Both the position numbers and the translations under genes were made by a program. Below, piece by piece: positions 9,238 to 17,263 of a stretch of DNA of 44,498 nt (its first letter is position 1; each line of letters starts with the position of its first letter). Below the pieces are notes generated by a model. It was not told the origin of the DNA. It worked only from the letters and a program-made list of their open reading frames with translations, and did no database searches. Source of the stretch: CAZSHX01 sp964606895 (lineage in GTDB: Bacteria; Bacteroidota; Ignavibacteria; Kapaibacteriales; UBA2268); assembly GCA_964606895.1 (NCBI GenBank), contig CAZSHX010000038.1, forward strand, positions 1 to 44,498. Direction: 5' to 3'.

Positions 9238-9571
9238 TAAGATTACCCTTATTAATTATTTATTAGTCCAAAGAAATATAATTATTTTTTTTTCTTTTGA
9301 AAAAAATAATATACCAAATAATATTTTGCAAATCAAGAAAAATCATGTTATGAATTGCAGACAAATACCTAATAATGCATCTTTAGCAATAAATCTTGGA
9401 TAGTAAAATATATTGAAATGCCAAGTAATATTTAAATTGTTCAAGTGAAAATAATTCAAAAATCAAACAGATTTATTTATCCTGAAGAAATTATATATTT
9501 TTATCTTTGTTATCTGGAAAATAAATCGTAAATTTCAATTGTTTTTTATTGAAAATTAATGACTGAATAAA
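9238..9571. other. AT-rich intergenic region between divergent genes
   Basis: 334 bases without a credible gene. It contains a perfect 10-bp inverted repeat at 9281-9290/9301-9310 (ATTATTTTTT and its complement around a T-rich loop) and one promoter-like -7 box (listed separately). It should hold the promoters of the GT87-like gene (minus) and the SAM hydrolase gene (plus). No SAM riboswitch-like structure was seen. Confidence 0.6.
9502..9509 (+). promoter_or_regulatory. Possible Bacteroidota -7 promoter box
   Basis: The bases TATCTTTG match the TAnnTTTG -7 consensus of Bacteroidota housekeeping promoters. The start codon of the SAM hydrolase gene lies about 62 bases downstream. The -33 TTTG partner is not exact: TTTA occurs at 9476-9479 with a 22-base spacer. 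In DNA this AT-rich the match could be chance. Confidence 0.3.
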
Positions 9572-10387
9572 ATGATTAATCCTTTAATAGTACTGACAAC
9601 GGATTTTGGACTATCCGACAATTATGTCGGGGTTCTTAAGGGTGTTATACTCAGTATAGCTCCATTTGTCAGGATAATTGACCTAACCCATGAAATTGAC
9701 CCCCAGAATATCAAAGATGCCGCCTTTGTTCTTCATACATCAATTGGATTTTTTCCCGAGGGAACAATTTTTCTAACAATTATTGACCCCGGAGTAGGTT
9801 CAGAAAGAGATGCAATTGCATTCAAAGCAGGCGGGCACTATTTTATTGCACCGGATAATGGTGTACTGAGTTATATTTTTAAAAATTACAAAATTGAAGG
9901 AGTATATTCACTTACGAATGAAAAATATCATTTACTTGATGTTAGCTCCACATTCCACGGCAGAGATATTTTTGCACCCGTTGCCGCACATTTAGCAAAT
10001 GGTGTATCATTAACCGAAATGGGGAAAAGAGTTAGTCCCAATAATCTGATTTCACTACCAAATCCTCAATGTTTTCTTGATGGTCAGGATATCTGGCATG
10101 GAGAAGTAATTCATATTGACCATTTTGGGAATATTATAACTTCGCTCGATGCTGAAAGTTTGAAGATTACTCCGTCGAAATCGCCTGAAACAAACTCAAA
10201 TTGGGTGTTTGAAACAGGTGATATTAAGGTAAACTCGCTTGCTTATACTTTCAGCAATGTTAATCAGGGGGATTTTGTTGCTTATATCGGAAGTAGCGGT
10301 TATCTGGAAATTGCTATGAGGGAGGGAAATGCCGCCTTGGAAAAAGAAATTCAAATTGGTGAAAATGTTTATGCCTACAAAAAATAG
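9572..10387 (+). CDS. SAM hydroxide adenosyltransferase (S-adenosylmethionine hydrolase, DUF62)
   Basis: 271 residues, full length for the family. The N-terminal domain begins 'LIVLTTDFGLSDNYVGVLKG', followed by 'RIIDLTHEIDPQNIKDAAF' and 'IIDPGVGSERDAIAFKAG', with 'FIAPDNGVLSYIF' further on. These motifs form the SAM-binding site of the DUF62/SAM-hydrolase family, which includes fluorinases and chlorinases. The common prokaryotic members use water or hydroxide to split SAM into adenosine and L-methionine. Fluorinase-specific features were not seen, so the hydrolase call is preferred. The start ATG at 9572 gives the expected N-terminus. The next gene begins 15 bases after the stop, so they may be co-transcribed. 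Confidence 0.92.
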   Translation: MINPLIVLTTDFGLSDNYVGVLKGVILSIAPFVRIIDLTHEIDPQNIKDAAFVLHTSIGFFPEGTIFLTIIDPGVGSERDAIAFKAGGHYFIAPDNGVLSYIFKNYKIEGVYSLTNEKYHLLDVSSTFHGRDIFAPVAAHLANGVSLTEMGKRVSPNNLISLPNPQCFLDGQDIWHGEVIHIDHFGNIITSLDAESLKITPSKSPETNSNWVFETGDIKVNSLAYTFSNVNQGDFVAYIGSSGYLEIAMREGNAALEKEIQIGENVYAYKK

Positions 10388-10402
10388 AAGAAATCTGTAA
10401 TC

Positions 10403-11296
10403 ATGAAATTTTTTTTATTCATATTTTTGATTGTCACTCTTTTTCTACCCAATTCTTCACATTCTGAAGAATGTGTCTCAGTTTTGAACCAAAACGACCT
10501 TAAAGATTTCAAAATAAATAATACAGAAAAATTTGAAGGCAATTATCTGTTTGATTATTTGGATGGCGGTGCTGATCTATATTTTGAATATGGTTTTGAT
10601 TATTTAATTGTTCAAGAGATAAGTATTGCTGACACCAAATATTCAATTGAATATTACATAATGAATTCTCCAGAATCTGCTTTCGGTATTTTTTCGGTTA
10701 TTAGGGACACCGTGGAAAGAGTGCAATTCAAAAAGAATATCAGGACAAGCCAAACTTCCTTCCAGTTTCTTATGTGCTTTGGAAACAAATTTATCAGGAT
10801 TATTAATCCTAACGGGACAAATGAAGGCAAAGTAATTTGCTCAAATCTGGCAGAACAGATTTACGAAAAATGCCAGACTACTGACTATAAGCTTCCTTTT
10901 TCAATCAATCCCATATTTGACTCTCTAAAACTCAAAGCCAAACTAATCTTGGGGAAACTTGGCATTCAAAATGGAAGTCCAAACGAACCTGACTACTTTT
11001 CTACTTTAGATAAAATGGGATTGGAGGATTCAATAAAGAAAGATGAATTTAAATTTTTCTTCATACCATTCGATGACGAAAACGGAACAAGCATTTCAAT
11101 ATTAAAATTCAAAAATGATAAAATCATGACTGAGTTTTATAACCTCACATTTTCCAGAAATGAAAAAGTTTTTAAGGACGGCAAAGAATTGTACAGCAAT
11201 GTTCTATTCGACCCGCAAACTCTTTCTATAACATTATTCAAATCTTATGACAAGAAAATGATTGATGAATTGGAGAATTTTTATAAGTGGAAATAG
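10403..11296 (+). CDS. DUF6599-like secreted protein of unknown function
   Basis: 297 residues with an N-terminal signal peptide (MKFFLFIFLIVTLFLPNSSHS). The mature part shows 'YLFDYLDGGADLYFEYGFDYL', then 'YSIEYYIMNSPESAFGIFSVI'. This is the pattern I associate with the DUF6599 family (an 'I/LDGGAelY...YGF' motif followed by 'iYdM.spedAfGvfs'). No catalytic residues can be assigned. Family assignment is from memory of the motif and not from a search. It follows the SAM hydrolase gene by 15 bases, which suggests an operon but no obvious biochemical link. Downstream lies about 200 bases without features and then a transposase remnant. Confidence 0.6.
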   Translation: MKFFLFIFLIVTLFLPNSSHSEECVSVLNQNDLKDFKINNTEKFEGNYLFDYLDGGADLYFEYGFDYLIVQEISIADTKYSIEYYIMNSPESAFGIFSVIRDTVERVQFKKNIRTSQTSFQFLMCFGNKFIRIINPNGTNEGKVICSNLAEQIYEKCQTTDYKLPFSINPIFDSLKLKAKLILGKLGIQNGSPNEPDYFSTLDKMGLEDSIKKDEFKFFFIPFDDENGTSISILKFKNDKIMTEFYNLTFSRNEKVFKDGKELYSNVLFDPQTLSITLFKSYDKKMIDELENFYKWK

Positions 11297-11504
11297 CTTA
11301 TTAGATTTTCATTAATAGTTTTTTTATTGAATACTGACAAAATTTCAATTAAAAAATGATTATTTAATAATCAATTCACTTAGGAGTCTGTTGATTAAGT
11401 AATACAACAAAACACAAGTTAAGTCTTTATGATATAAAGCAGATAACACATATTTAAAATCATAATGATAAAGAAGAAGAAACAAAACAAACATCAATGT
11501 GGAT

Positions 11505-12209
11505 TCCCACTCATGAACTCAAAATTTGACCTTAATTCTGCCCCTGACACAGGTGCAATAAATAATAGATGTAAACATGCTTCCCTGTCATCAAGCTGAT
11601 TCTGGCGAGCTTTCCGAATGTATTATTAATACCCTGATCCGACTTAACGACATAGTTGACGACCCTACAACTTTTTCACCTAAACATCGGACAAAGGTTA
11701 TTTTAAAGTGAATGTGATTCAAGCAATACTAGATATGAACGTGATGACAGTAGTTCCCGACTTCATTGACAATCGTAATCTCGATAAGCCTACTATTGAA
11801 GAAAGAATACCACTGTGTTTCGCTGAAGCCGAAATAAAAAGCAAGGATGGTAGGACTACATGGGTCGCCGATTGAGCGAAGTTTTGCTCATGTACTTGAC
11901 TCAGGCGGTCAGCGAAGAACCACTCTTCACAAAAACGAAAACATACTAAAGCGTCATCGAATAGCAGTGGCGAGCTACAACCTTTCTCTTCTTATAAGAA
12001 AGTTATTCGGCATTGGAACACCTAAAAAGTCCCTTACCAACTCAAATTTCTTCTTATCTTGGATTCTCAACTGCATTTGGTATTTTCAAATTCGATTATT
12101 AGACAATTTCAGCCTCATATTATATTTCTTTTTCATAAAACGAGTTTTTCTAAAATTATCGCAATTTTTGAAGGGTTTTCAGTTTTTGTCTTTATCAACT
12201 GGCTTTTAG
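11505..12209 (+). pseudogene. Degraded DDE transposase (IS1182-like), several frameshifts
   Basis: Pieces of a single transposase can be read only by changing frame several times. First comes 'PDTGAI' near 11546, then 'CHQADSGELSECIINTL' (from about 11578). Next is 'SDKGYFKVNVIQAILDMNV' (from about 11687), where DKGY is the second catalytic block of these transposases. Last, in the frame starting at 11847, is 'IERSFAHVLDSGGQRRTTLH' continuing 'ENILKRHRIAVASYNLSLLI' and 'KLFGIGTPK', ending in a '...LSTGF' terminus at 12209. Order and spacing fit the C-terminal half of IS1182/IS5-group DDE transposases. The N-terminal half and any terminal inverted repeats were not found, so this is an old non-functional remnant. 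Family name is tentative. Confidence 0.8.
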
Positions 12210-12323
12210 GATACAATGCAATGAGATTTACTAATGATAAAGTTACGGGAAGTGTGGAAAATGTACATTCAAACAATAATACAAATTTTCAACGTCACTA
12301 CATTTGTTTACAAACAGTCGTTT

Positions 12324-12593
12324 ATGGATGAAAATAAAAAAATCGTTTTAAAAGAATTTCAAAAGATTCCGGGTGTTGGCAAATCTATTGCAGAAGACCT
12401 TTGGAATCTTGGATTCAGAAGTTTGGAAGAACTTAAAACCCAAAGTCCCGAGAAAATGTATGATGATTTTTGTTCACTTGTGAACCAAAAAGTTGACAGA
12501 TGTCTTCTCTATGTTTTTCGGGGAGCGGTTTATTTTGTTTCAAATGAAAAGCACGAACCCGAACTTTTAAAATGGTGGAATTGGAAATTTTAG
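12324..12593 (+). CDS. Helix-hairpin-helix protein, Cdd1 ('pathogenicity locus') family
   Basis: Start chosen at ATG 12324, giving an 89-residue protein (MDENKKIVLKEFQKIPGVGK...). Upstream in-frame codons belong to the spacer after the transposase remnant. Residues about 10-35 form a helix-hairpin-helix with the IPGVGKSIAEDLWNLGF motif, as in Cdd1-like proteins. It continues 'SPEKMYDDFC' and ends '...DRCLLYVFRGAVYFVS' with a W-rich tail, which is the usual length and architecture of this family. HhH motifs bind DNA backbones non-specifically, but the cellular role of Cdd1 proteins is unknown. The two CDGSH genes follow directly (24-base gap) on the same strand, so the three may form a small operon. 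Confidence 0.75.
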   Translation: MDENKKIVLKEFQKIPGVGKSIAEDLWNLGFRSLEELKTQSPEKMYDDFCSLVNQKVDRCLLYVFRGAVYFVSNEKHEPELLKWWNWKF

Positions 12594-12617
12594 TAATTAT
12601 TAATTTAGGAAAAAAAT

Positions 12618-12857
12618 ATGGCAGAACCAACTATTGCTCAGAAATCACCTTTTGCTGAAGAGCTCGAAGCCGGCAAAAAATGGTGGTGTGCCTGTGGTGA
12701 ATCTAAAACTCAACCTTTTTGCGACAGTACTCATAAAGTTAAACGGGAATTTGTTCCTTTTGCCTTTGAAGTTACCGAGAAAAAAACTTATTACCTTTGC
12801 GGATGCAAAAACACTAAAAATGCACCATATTGCGACGGTACTCATAAGACTTTATAA
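12618..12857 (+). CDS. Tandem CDGSH iron-sulfur domain protein (CISD3-like)
   Basis: 79 residues with two CDGSH-type 2Fe-2S motifs: CACGESKTQPFCDSTH at about 24-39 and CGCKNTKNAPYCDGTH at about 61-76. Each supplies the diagnostic three Cys and one His ligands (C-x-C-x2-S/T-x3-P-x-C-D-x-S/T-H). The first has Ser instead of Gly after the Asp. There is no membrane anchor, unlike mitoNEET. The tandem arrangement resembles CISD3/MiNT. Such proteins carry redox-active, labile 2Fe-2S clusters, and a precise bacterial role is not established. A good Shine-Dalgarno (AGGA) precedes the ATG. A shorter single-motif paralogue follows 24 bases later. Confidence 0.9.
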   Translation: MAEPTIAQKSPFAEELEAGKKWWCACGESKTQPFCDSTHKVKREFVPFAFEVTEKKTYYLCGCKNTKNAPYCDGTHKTL

Positions 12858-12881
12858 TCATTATTTATTATTGGAGAATAA

Positions 12882-13046
12882 ATGGCAGAAACAACAATTA
12901 ATCAAGATACACTCTTTTCCGAAGAGCCGGAAGTCGCAAAAAAAATGTGCGGTTGTGGTCATTCAAACTCACTTCCGTATTGCGACGGCGGGCATAAAAC
13001 AAGACTTAAATTCGTTCCTCTTGTTTTTGATATAAGGAGCAAATAA
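12882..13046 (+). CDS. Short single CDGSH iron-sulfur protein
   Basis: A 54-residue frame from ATG 12882, preceded by TTGGAG at a good distance. It starts MAETTINQDT, nearly the same as the neighbour's MAEPTIAQKS, and contains one complete CDGSH motif, CGCGHSNSLPYCDGGH, with all four 2Fe-2S ligands. The sequence after it ('RLKFVPLVFDIRSK') matches the linker after the first motif of the neighbour, after which the protein stops. It therefore looks like the N-terminal half of a duplicated tandem CDGSH gene. It could be a functional one-cluster protein that dimerises. A strong terminator follows at 13084-13113. Confidence 0.85.
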   Translation: MAETTINQDTLFSEEPEVAKKMCGCGHSNSLPYCDGGHKTRLKFVPLVFDIRSK

Positions 13047-13083
13047 GCTTAGGAATTATACGAAATACGAATATCAAATAGAT

Positions 13084-13113
13084 AAAAAGGGAGTTTTTCG
13101 GAACTCCCTTTTT
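13084..13113. terminator. Bidirectional rho-independent terminator
   Basis: A 12-bp perfect stem (AAAAAGGGAGTT at 13084-13095 with AACTCCCTTTTT at 13102-13113) around a 6-base loop (TTTCGG). A-tract and T-tract flanks make it work on both strands. It separates the CDGSH genes (plus) from the convergent six-gene operon (minus), whose last stop codon is at 13139. Confidence 0.92.
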
Positions 13114-13138
13114 GTATAATAACTTGTGATTATCAATT

Positions 13139-14284
13139 TCAACTTTTCTCTACAATATCTCTCCAATATTTTACAGCTTTGGAAAGAGTCCAGTACTCGA
13201 CTTTGCCGGGAAGTTCTTTTTCAATATATTCAAATATCCATTTAATATTGTCACAGTTGTGGATGTCCTTGATATGACCTGAAGCGACTACAGGCAGGTA
13301 AACATCTTTACCGGAATATTCAGTAAGTGTTTTGTCCTCGAAAATCTCTTTCAGAATTTCGACAAACTGCGTTGCCGTAAGGTAATCGTAATCAAGCTGA
13401 ACGGTTTGCTTTGAAAAAATTGCCGAAAGATAAAATGCCAAATCTTTTTTCGAATATTGCTTGTAGAATCTATTCTCTTTGGGATAGCGGATATTTTTCG
13501 TTTTTTCACGTTCCCTTTGCCATTTCAACTCACGTTCAGGAATACTGACCTTCCCAAAAATCAGATTGTGGAGGTTAGGGGTGAACTTTTTCATTGCCGG
13601 TGAATCGTATTCCTGAATTGAATATATAGGAAGCTCGAGCAAACCATTCTTATTGTTATTTTTCAGATTAATATTCTTAGGATTGGCGAACCATGGAATG
13701 ATATTAGAAACAGCTGAACTAAAATCGTAGAAACCACTTCCTTTCAATCCTTTGGTGACTGACGTATCGGCAAGGAATCCGGCACAAAGCAGACTTTTAA
13801 TTATTTCTTCTTCGGGCTGAATGCAGTAAGCACCGGCACGAAAAGCAATGCAGGAATAATCGGGATTGACGGCTTTCAGAAGCTCTTCGAGATATTTTTT
13901 CCCTTCAGTCAGGATTTGTTTAACACGGTCAGGCGACAGTGACGACAAAGCCCAATGCTTCATATCAAGCAACCACTTGTCATTTTCGAACTTCGAGTTA
14001 AGCCATTGGGGATGATAATGAAGTTGAACATCTGAGCCGAGTTCAACAGTTTTTTTCAGAATATCTTCCCATGCGATGGTTATATCTTTTGCTTTATTAT
14101 TTTTTTCTGCTAACGATTGAAAACCCCACTGTTGACCGACCTCCGCCATCAGGGAAATTTTTGCATTGAAATCACGAAGAATTTCCAAAAGCTCTTCAGT
14201 AGGTTTATGCTGAACATCAAAGAAATCGCCTGAGCCATCCCCAAACAATTCCCAGTCATTAGTCAGAATTAAAGCAAGTTTCAT
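13139..14284 (-). CDS. Polysaccharide deacetylase-like protein
   Basis: Start taken at ATG 14284, 10 bases after the upstream SDR stop codon, giving 381 residues beginning MKLALILTNDWELFGDGSGD. Features of the NodB/carbohydrate-esterase-4-like barrel are visible. An acidic 'TNDWE' sits on the first strand (Asp10 in the place of the catalytic Asp). 'VQLHYHPQW' at about 86-94 contains His residues in the metal-site position. 'AFRAGAYCIQP' at 147-157 matches the R-x-G-x-Y block of deacetylases. A fourth block with 'ASGHIKDIHN' lies near the C-terminus. No signal peptide is present, so it probably acts in the cytoplasm on a glycan or sugar nucleotide intermediate. It is the last gene of the six-gene operon. 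Substrate unknown. Confidence 0.72.
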   Translation of the reverse strand: MKLALILTNDWELFGDGSGDFFDVQHKPTEELLEILRDFNAKISLMAEVGQQWGFQSLAEKNNKAKDITIAWEDILKKTVELGSDVQLHYHPQWLNSKFENDKWLLDMKHWALSSLSPDRVKQILTEGKKYLEELLKAVNPDYSCIAFRAGAYCIQPEEEIIKSLLCAGFLADTSVTKGLKGSGFYDFSSAVSNIIPWFANPKNINLKNNNKNGLLELPIYSIQEYDSPAMKKFTPNLHNLIFGKVSIPERELKWQREREKTKNIRYPKENRFYKQYSKKDLAFYLSAIFSKQTVQLDYDYLTATQFVEILKEIFEDKTLTEYSGKDVYLPVVASGHIKDIHNCDNIKWIFEYIEKELPGKVEYWTLSKAVKYWRDIVEKS

Positions 14285-14294
14285 AGAAAGTTCG

Positions 14295-15059
14295 TTAGAA
14301 TAATATACTTGCTCCGCCATCAATAACAATTTCAGAACCTGTTATCCAACGGCTTGAATCAGAAAGCAGAAAACAAGTTAAATTAGCTACATCTTCAGGT
14401 TGACCTAAACCCAACGGATATTTCTGTTTCAAAGTATTAACAAAATTCTCGTTGAATACCTTAGTATCCCGTGAAAATAATTCGGTAATAACATGACCGG
14501 GAAGTATTGAATTTGCTCTGATATTATCTCTTGCCATTTCAACTGCAATGACTTTCATGGCAGAATTCAGAGCTCCCTTTGAAGCACTGTAATTAATAGT
14601 GGCTGGAACGCCAAGATGCGAAACAAAGGATGAAATGAGAACAATAGAAGAACCTGAACCGGCATTAACGGATTTTTTTGCAAATCCTTTAATCAATGAT
14701 ATTGCAGAAAAATAGTTAATATCGAAAAGAGCTTTTGCCTTTTCAGTTTTAACAGATGACAAAGGCAAGGTTTCCTGAATACCCGCAGAATATACCAATC
14801 CCTTGAATTTTCCGTATTTTTCAGTCAAAGAAACCAGCCACATCGGTAAATTGTCTATTCCATCTGTTAAATCTTTCTGTTCAGTAAAGAATAAATCAGG
14901 GAAAGGACTATTTTCCTTTGCAGACTCCAATTTTTCCGGATTACGGGCAATTGCTACTACTTTGCCGCCAAGTTCATTAATTTTATAGCATATAGCCTTT
15001 CCTAAACCGGAACTCCCTCCGGCAACAAGAAAAATATCAGAACTATCGAACTTAACCAT
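14295..15059 (-). CDS. Short-chain dehydrogenase/reductase (FabG-like)
   Basis: 254 residues from ATG 15059, which overlaps the end of the ACP gene by 8 bases; an in-frame TTG at 15074 is less likely. The classical SDR motifs are present: nucleotide-binding GGSSGLG at 14-20, 'YSAGIQ' around 90-95 in place of NNAG, catalytic Ser near 143-144, and Y-x3-K as YSASK at 157-161. The C-terminus ends in 'SRWITGSEIVIDGG', standard for FabG-like reductases. In this operon, next to an ACP and a KAS III, the most economical role is reduction of a 3-oxoacyl-ACP to the 3-hydroxyacyl-ACP. Other carbonyl substrates cannot be excluded. Confidence 0.87.
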   Translation of the reverse strand: MVKFDSSDIFLVAGGSSGLGKAICYKINELGGKVVAIARNPEKLESAKENSPFPDLFFTEQKDLTDGIDNLPMWLVSLTEKYGKFKGLVYSAGIQETLPLSSVKTEKAKALFDINYFSAISLIKGFAKKSVNAGSGSSIVLISSFVSHLGVPATINYSASKGALNSAMKVIAVEMARDNIRANSILPGHVITELFSRDTKVFNENFVNTLKQKYPLGLGQPEDVANLTCFLLSDSSRWITGSEIVIDGGASILF

Positions 15060-15297
15060 TTTGCTTTTGAGCAATATATGTAACCATATTTTTTATGATT
15101 CCAAGTTTATTGTCAACCAATTCATCCATTGATATGTTAAGTTCAAGGTATTCTTCAATTTGAGTAAGATAGTTAATTACTTCAAGTGAATCCAGAATAC
15201 CGGTTTCAAGTAATGCAGTATCTTCAGTTATGTTTGTGTCGCCTTTAATGTCGTTAATGATAAACATCAGTTTGTCAAGAATTTCTTGATTTGTCAT
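15052..15297 (-). CDS. Acyl carrier protein (dedicated)
   Basis: 81 residues, normal for an ACP. The phosphopantetheine attachment motif is in 'ETGILDSLEVINYL', with Ser37 as the attachment site. The surrounding sequence is acidic and helical. It differs from the fatty-acid ACP pattern (DSLD/EV-x-L-x-M/A) enough to suggest a specialised carrier. It lies between KAS III (upstream, 21-base gap) and the SDR gene (8-base overlap), so translation of the three is likely coupled. The expected job is to carry the acyl intermediate made by the KAS III and reduced by the SDR. Confidence 0.92.
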   Translation of the reverse strand: MTNQEILDKLMFIINDIKGDTNITEDTALLETGILDSLEVINYLTQIEEYLELNISMDELVDNKLGIIKNMVTYIAQKQNG

Positions 15298-15318
15298 TTT
15301 ATTTTCCTTCCTAAAAAA

Positions 15319-16284
15319 TTAAATATATTTATATAAAATATTGCCCCATGATAATCCCACACCAAAACCACAGAATAATAGCAAATCGCCTTTTTCAATT
15401 GGTTTGGTATCAATCAGATTCTTTAATGCTATCGGTATGGTCGAAGAAACTGTATTACCAATCATAGCCATATCAATAATCATCTGTTCGTCAGTCACTT
15501 TCATCCTTTTCTGCATCTCTTTAAGCATATATTGATTTGCCTGATGCATAACCACATATTTCATGTCGCCGATTTCAAGATTGTTTTTCTTCAGTAATCC
15601 GGTGATAAATCCGGGAACTGTAAGCATAGTAAATTTGAAAATCTCTCGACCATCCATAAATAAGAACCCGTTTCTGTCTTTATCAACAGTTACACCGCTG
15701 TTTGGAACCATCAAATTAAACCATCCACTGCCATCTGTCCCAAAATTGGCGTCTATAACGCCATAACCATCTTCACAACCCGATAATAAAATTGCTGAAG
15801 CGGCATCTCCAAAAACGCCGGCAGTTGCTCTATCCTTGTAGTCAATAATCTTAGAATATTGGTCAGCCATTATAATAATAGCTTTCTTGATTGAGCCGTT
15901 TGTTATGAAATTTCCTGCAATCGGAAGAGAATATGTAAACCCTGAACAGCCGAGGTTAATATCAAATGCCATTGTGGATTTTTTCAATTTCAATAAATCC
16001 TGAACCATACAGGCTGTAGTAGGAAGCCTATAGTCGGGGTTTTGAGTACAAACCAGTAATAATCCGATATCTTCAATATCAATATTATGTGTTTCAATTA
16101 ATTTCTTAGCGGCTTTAAACGCCATCTGTGATGTAGGTTCATCTGCTAAAGCTACTCTTCGTTCTTTTATCCCTACTTTATCTTCCAAAAAAGTTCTGTC
16201 TATCCCGCATTCATTGGCAAGAAAATCATTGCCAACAATAGTTTCAGGCAGATAATATTCAATTTGTTCGATGTAGTAATTCAT
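15319..16284 (-). CDS. 3-oxoacyl-ACP synthase III family protein (KAS III/FabH-like)
   Basis: About 321 residues from MNYYIEQIEYYLPE at 16284; in-frame ATGs at 16293 and 16308 are possible alternatives. The complete KAS III triad is visible: Cys113 in DINLGCSGFTYSL, His247 in VVMHQAN and Asn277 in GNTVSSTIPIAL. The 'FGDAASAILL' block is also conserved. The family condenses an acyl-CoA starter with malonyl-ACP. It lies in a six-gene operon with its own ACP and reductase and apart from other fatty-acid genes. It probably makes a short 3-oxoacyl group for a special product rather than starting bulk fatty acid synthesis. That role is inference. Confidence 0.9.
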   Translation of the reverse strand: MNYYIEQIEYYLPETIVGNDFLANECGIDRTFLEDKVGIKERRVALADEPTSQMAFKAAKKLIETHNIDIEDIGLLLVCTQNPDYRLPTTACMVQDLLKLKKSTMAFDINLGCSGFTYSLPIAGNFITNGSIKKAIIIMADQYSKIIDYKDRATAGVFGDAASAILLSGCEDGYGVIDANFGTDGSGWFNLMVPNSGVTVDKDRNGFLFMDGREIFKFTMLTVPGFITGLLKKNNLEIGDMKYVVMHQANQYMLKEMQKRMKVTDEQMIIDMAMIGNTVSSTIPIALKNLIDTKPIEKGDLLLFCGFGVGLSWGNILYKYI

Positions 16285-16363
16285 TTTTCTCATTAATCTG
16301 TTATACATACATTGTAATGATTGAAAATACAGTAAATTTATTGTATTTTCGGGAATAAAAATT

Positions 16364-17260
16364 TCAGCTGAAAAGATATTTCAATTTGTAATGCCATCTT
16401 TTATAAATGGTTATCCCCTCTTCAGCAAGTGGAAGCATTTCTTCAATTAATGATTTTGCATTTGCAGTAAAAAAGTCGTAACCATCAATTTGCAAATCTC
16501 GGCAAACATCCGGTTTGATATTCTTTTTCATATATCCGGGAATATCAAAATCCATTTTAGATATATCGTGTGCATAAGTATTTACAAAAACTTCCGTACC
16601 GGAATAATCGAGGCATTTAGCTGAAAACATTTTCTTGTGATAGGGATTTACTGGATATCTTTCCTTCATAATATCATCAACACAATGTACACATGACAAA
16701 TATGTGGATTTAACTCCTATACCGATTATCTTTGCATTAAATTCGGTAATTTTATAATATGGGCTGTTTGTATCGTAAGGGTATGGCGATTTCTCATGCT
16801 GATTGGTTATCTCAACGGCATTTTTTCCGATAGCAACGCATGATTTGGTCGGATGAAGACTACGAACTGCCATTTTATGTCTTCGGGCATATTCATTGAG
16901 CAGACCTGTAAAGGTAGGTGTCTTTTTGATATTGAAGACTTCCCCACTCCTTAGGAAATCATAAGAAGAAAGCTTTGGATATGCAGGGAAAACAATCGTC
17001 CCGTTTTCTCCGACTAAATCCATCAAAATATTGATTATCAGGTATGCCTGAAAATCGAGATTGAGATAACTTGTTGAACTATGAATGAATAAAGTATCCC
17101 CTGAAACAATCCCGAGGTCATCTTTCAATATTTTAACAAAATCGCTCTCTGAAATTTTAGGCAACGACTGAATCAAATCTTTCTGTCGGTTCAGTTTTTC
17201 AGAACGTCTCTTTTGCTTAATTGAAGTAGGAACCAAATTTTTAATAAGTGATTTTATCAT
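16364..17260 (-). CDS. AAC(3)-like acyltransferase (Antibiotic_NAT fold)
   Basis: 298 residues matching the aminoglycoside N(3)-acetyltransferase/YokD family. 'GDTLFIHSSTSYL' lies at 54-66, 'GENGTIVFPAYP' at 84-95, 'RSLHPTKSCVAIG' at 133-145 with the conserved His, and 'YDTNSPYYKI' beyond. Family members transfer acyl groups from CoA to amino groups. In glycan-biosynthesis loci, homologues probably acylate amino sugars. Position 4 bases after the GNAT-like gene and 55 bases before the KAS III gene (measured to its chosen start) fits a role in transferring the acyl group made by the operon. A role in drug resistance is not supported by the context. Confidence 0.83.
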   Translation of the reverse strand: MIKSLIKNLVPTSIKQKRRSEKLNRQKDLIQSLPKISESDFVKILKDDLGIVSGDTLFIHSSTSYLNLDFQAYLIINILMDLVGENGTIVFPAYPKLSSYDFLRSGEVFNIKKTPTFTGLLNEYARRHKMAVRSLHPTKSCVAIGKNAVEITNQHEKSPYPYDTNSPYYKITEFNAKIIGIGVKSTYLSCVHCVDDIMKERYPVNPYHKKMFSAKCLDYSGTEVFVNTYAHDISKMDFDIPGYMKKNIKPDVCRDLQIDGYDFFTANAKSLIEEMLPLAEEGITIYKRWHYKLKYLFS

Positions 17261-17263
17261 GTT

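Noticed and set aside
9238..9571. SAM-binding riboswitch ahead of the SAM hydrolase gene
   Set aside because: No multi-helix junction or conserved SAM-I/SAM-II core could be found; the region is AT-rich with only one simple inverted repeat.
16364..17260. Aminoglycoside resistance determinant
   Set aside because: The fold matches AAC(3), but the gene is embedded in an acyl-carrier operon. A biosynthetic acyltransferase role is more likely and no resistance context exists.
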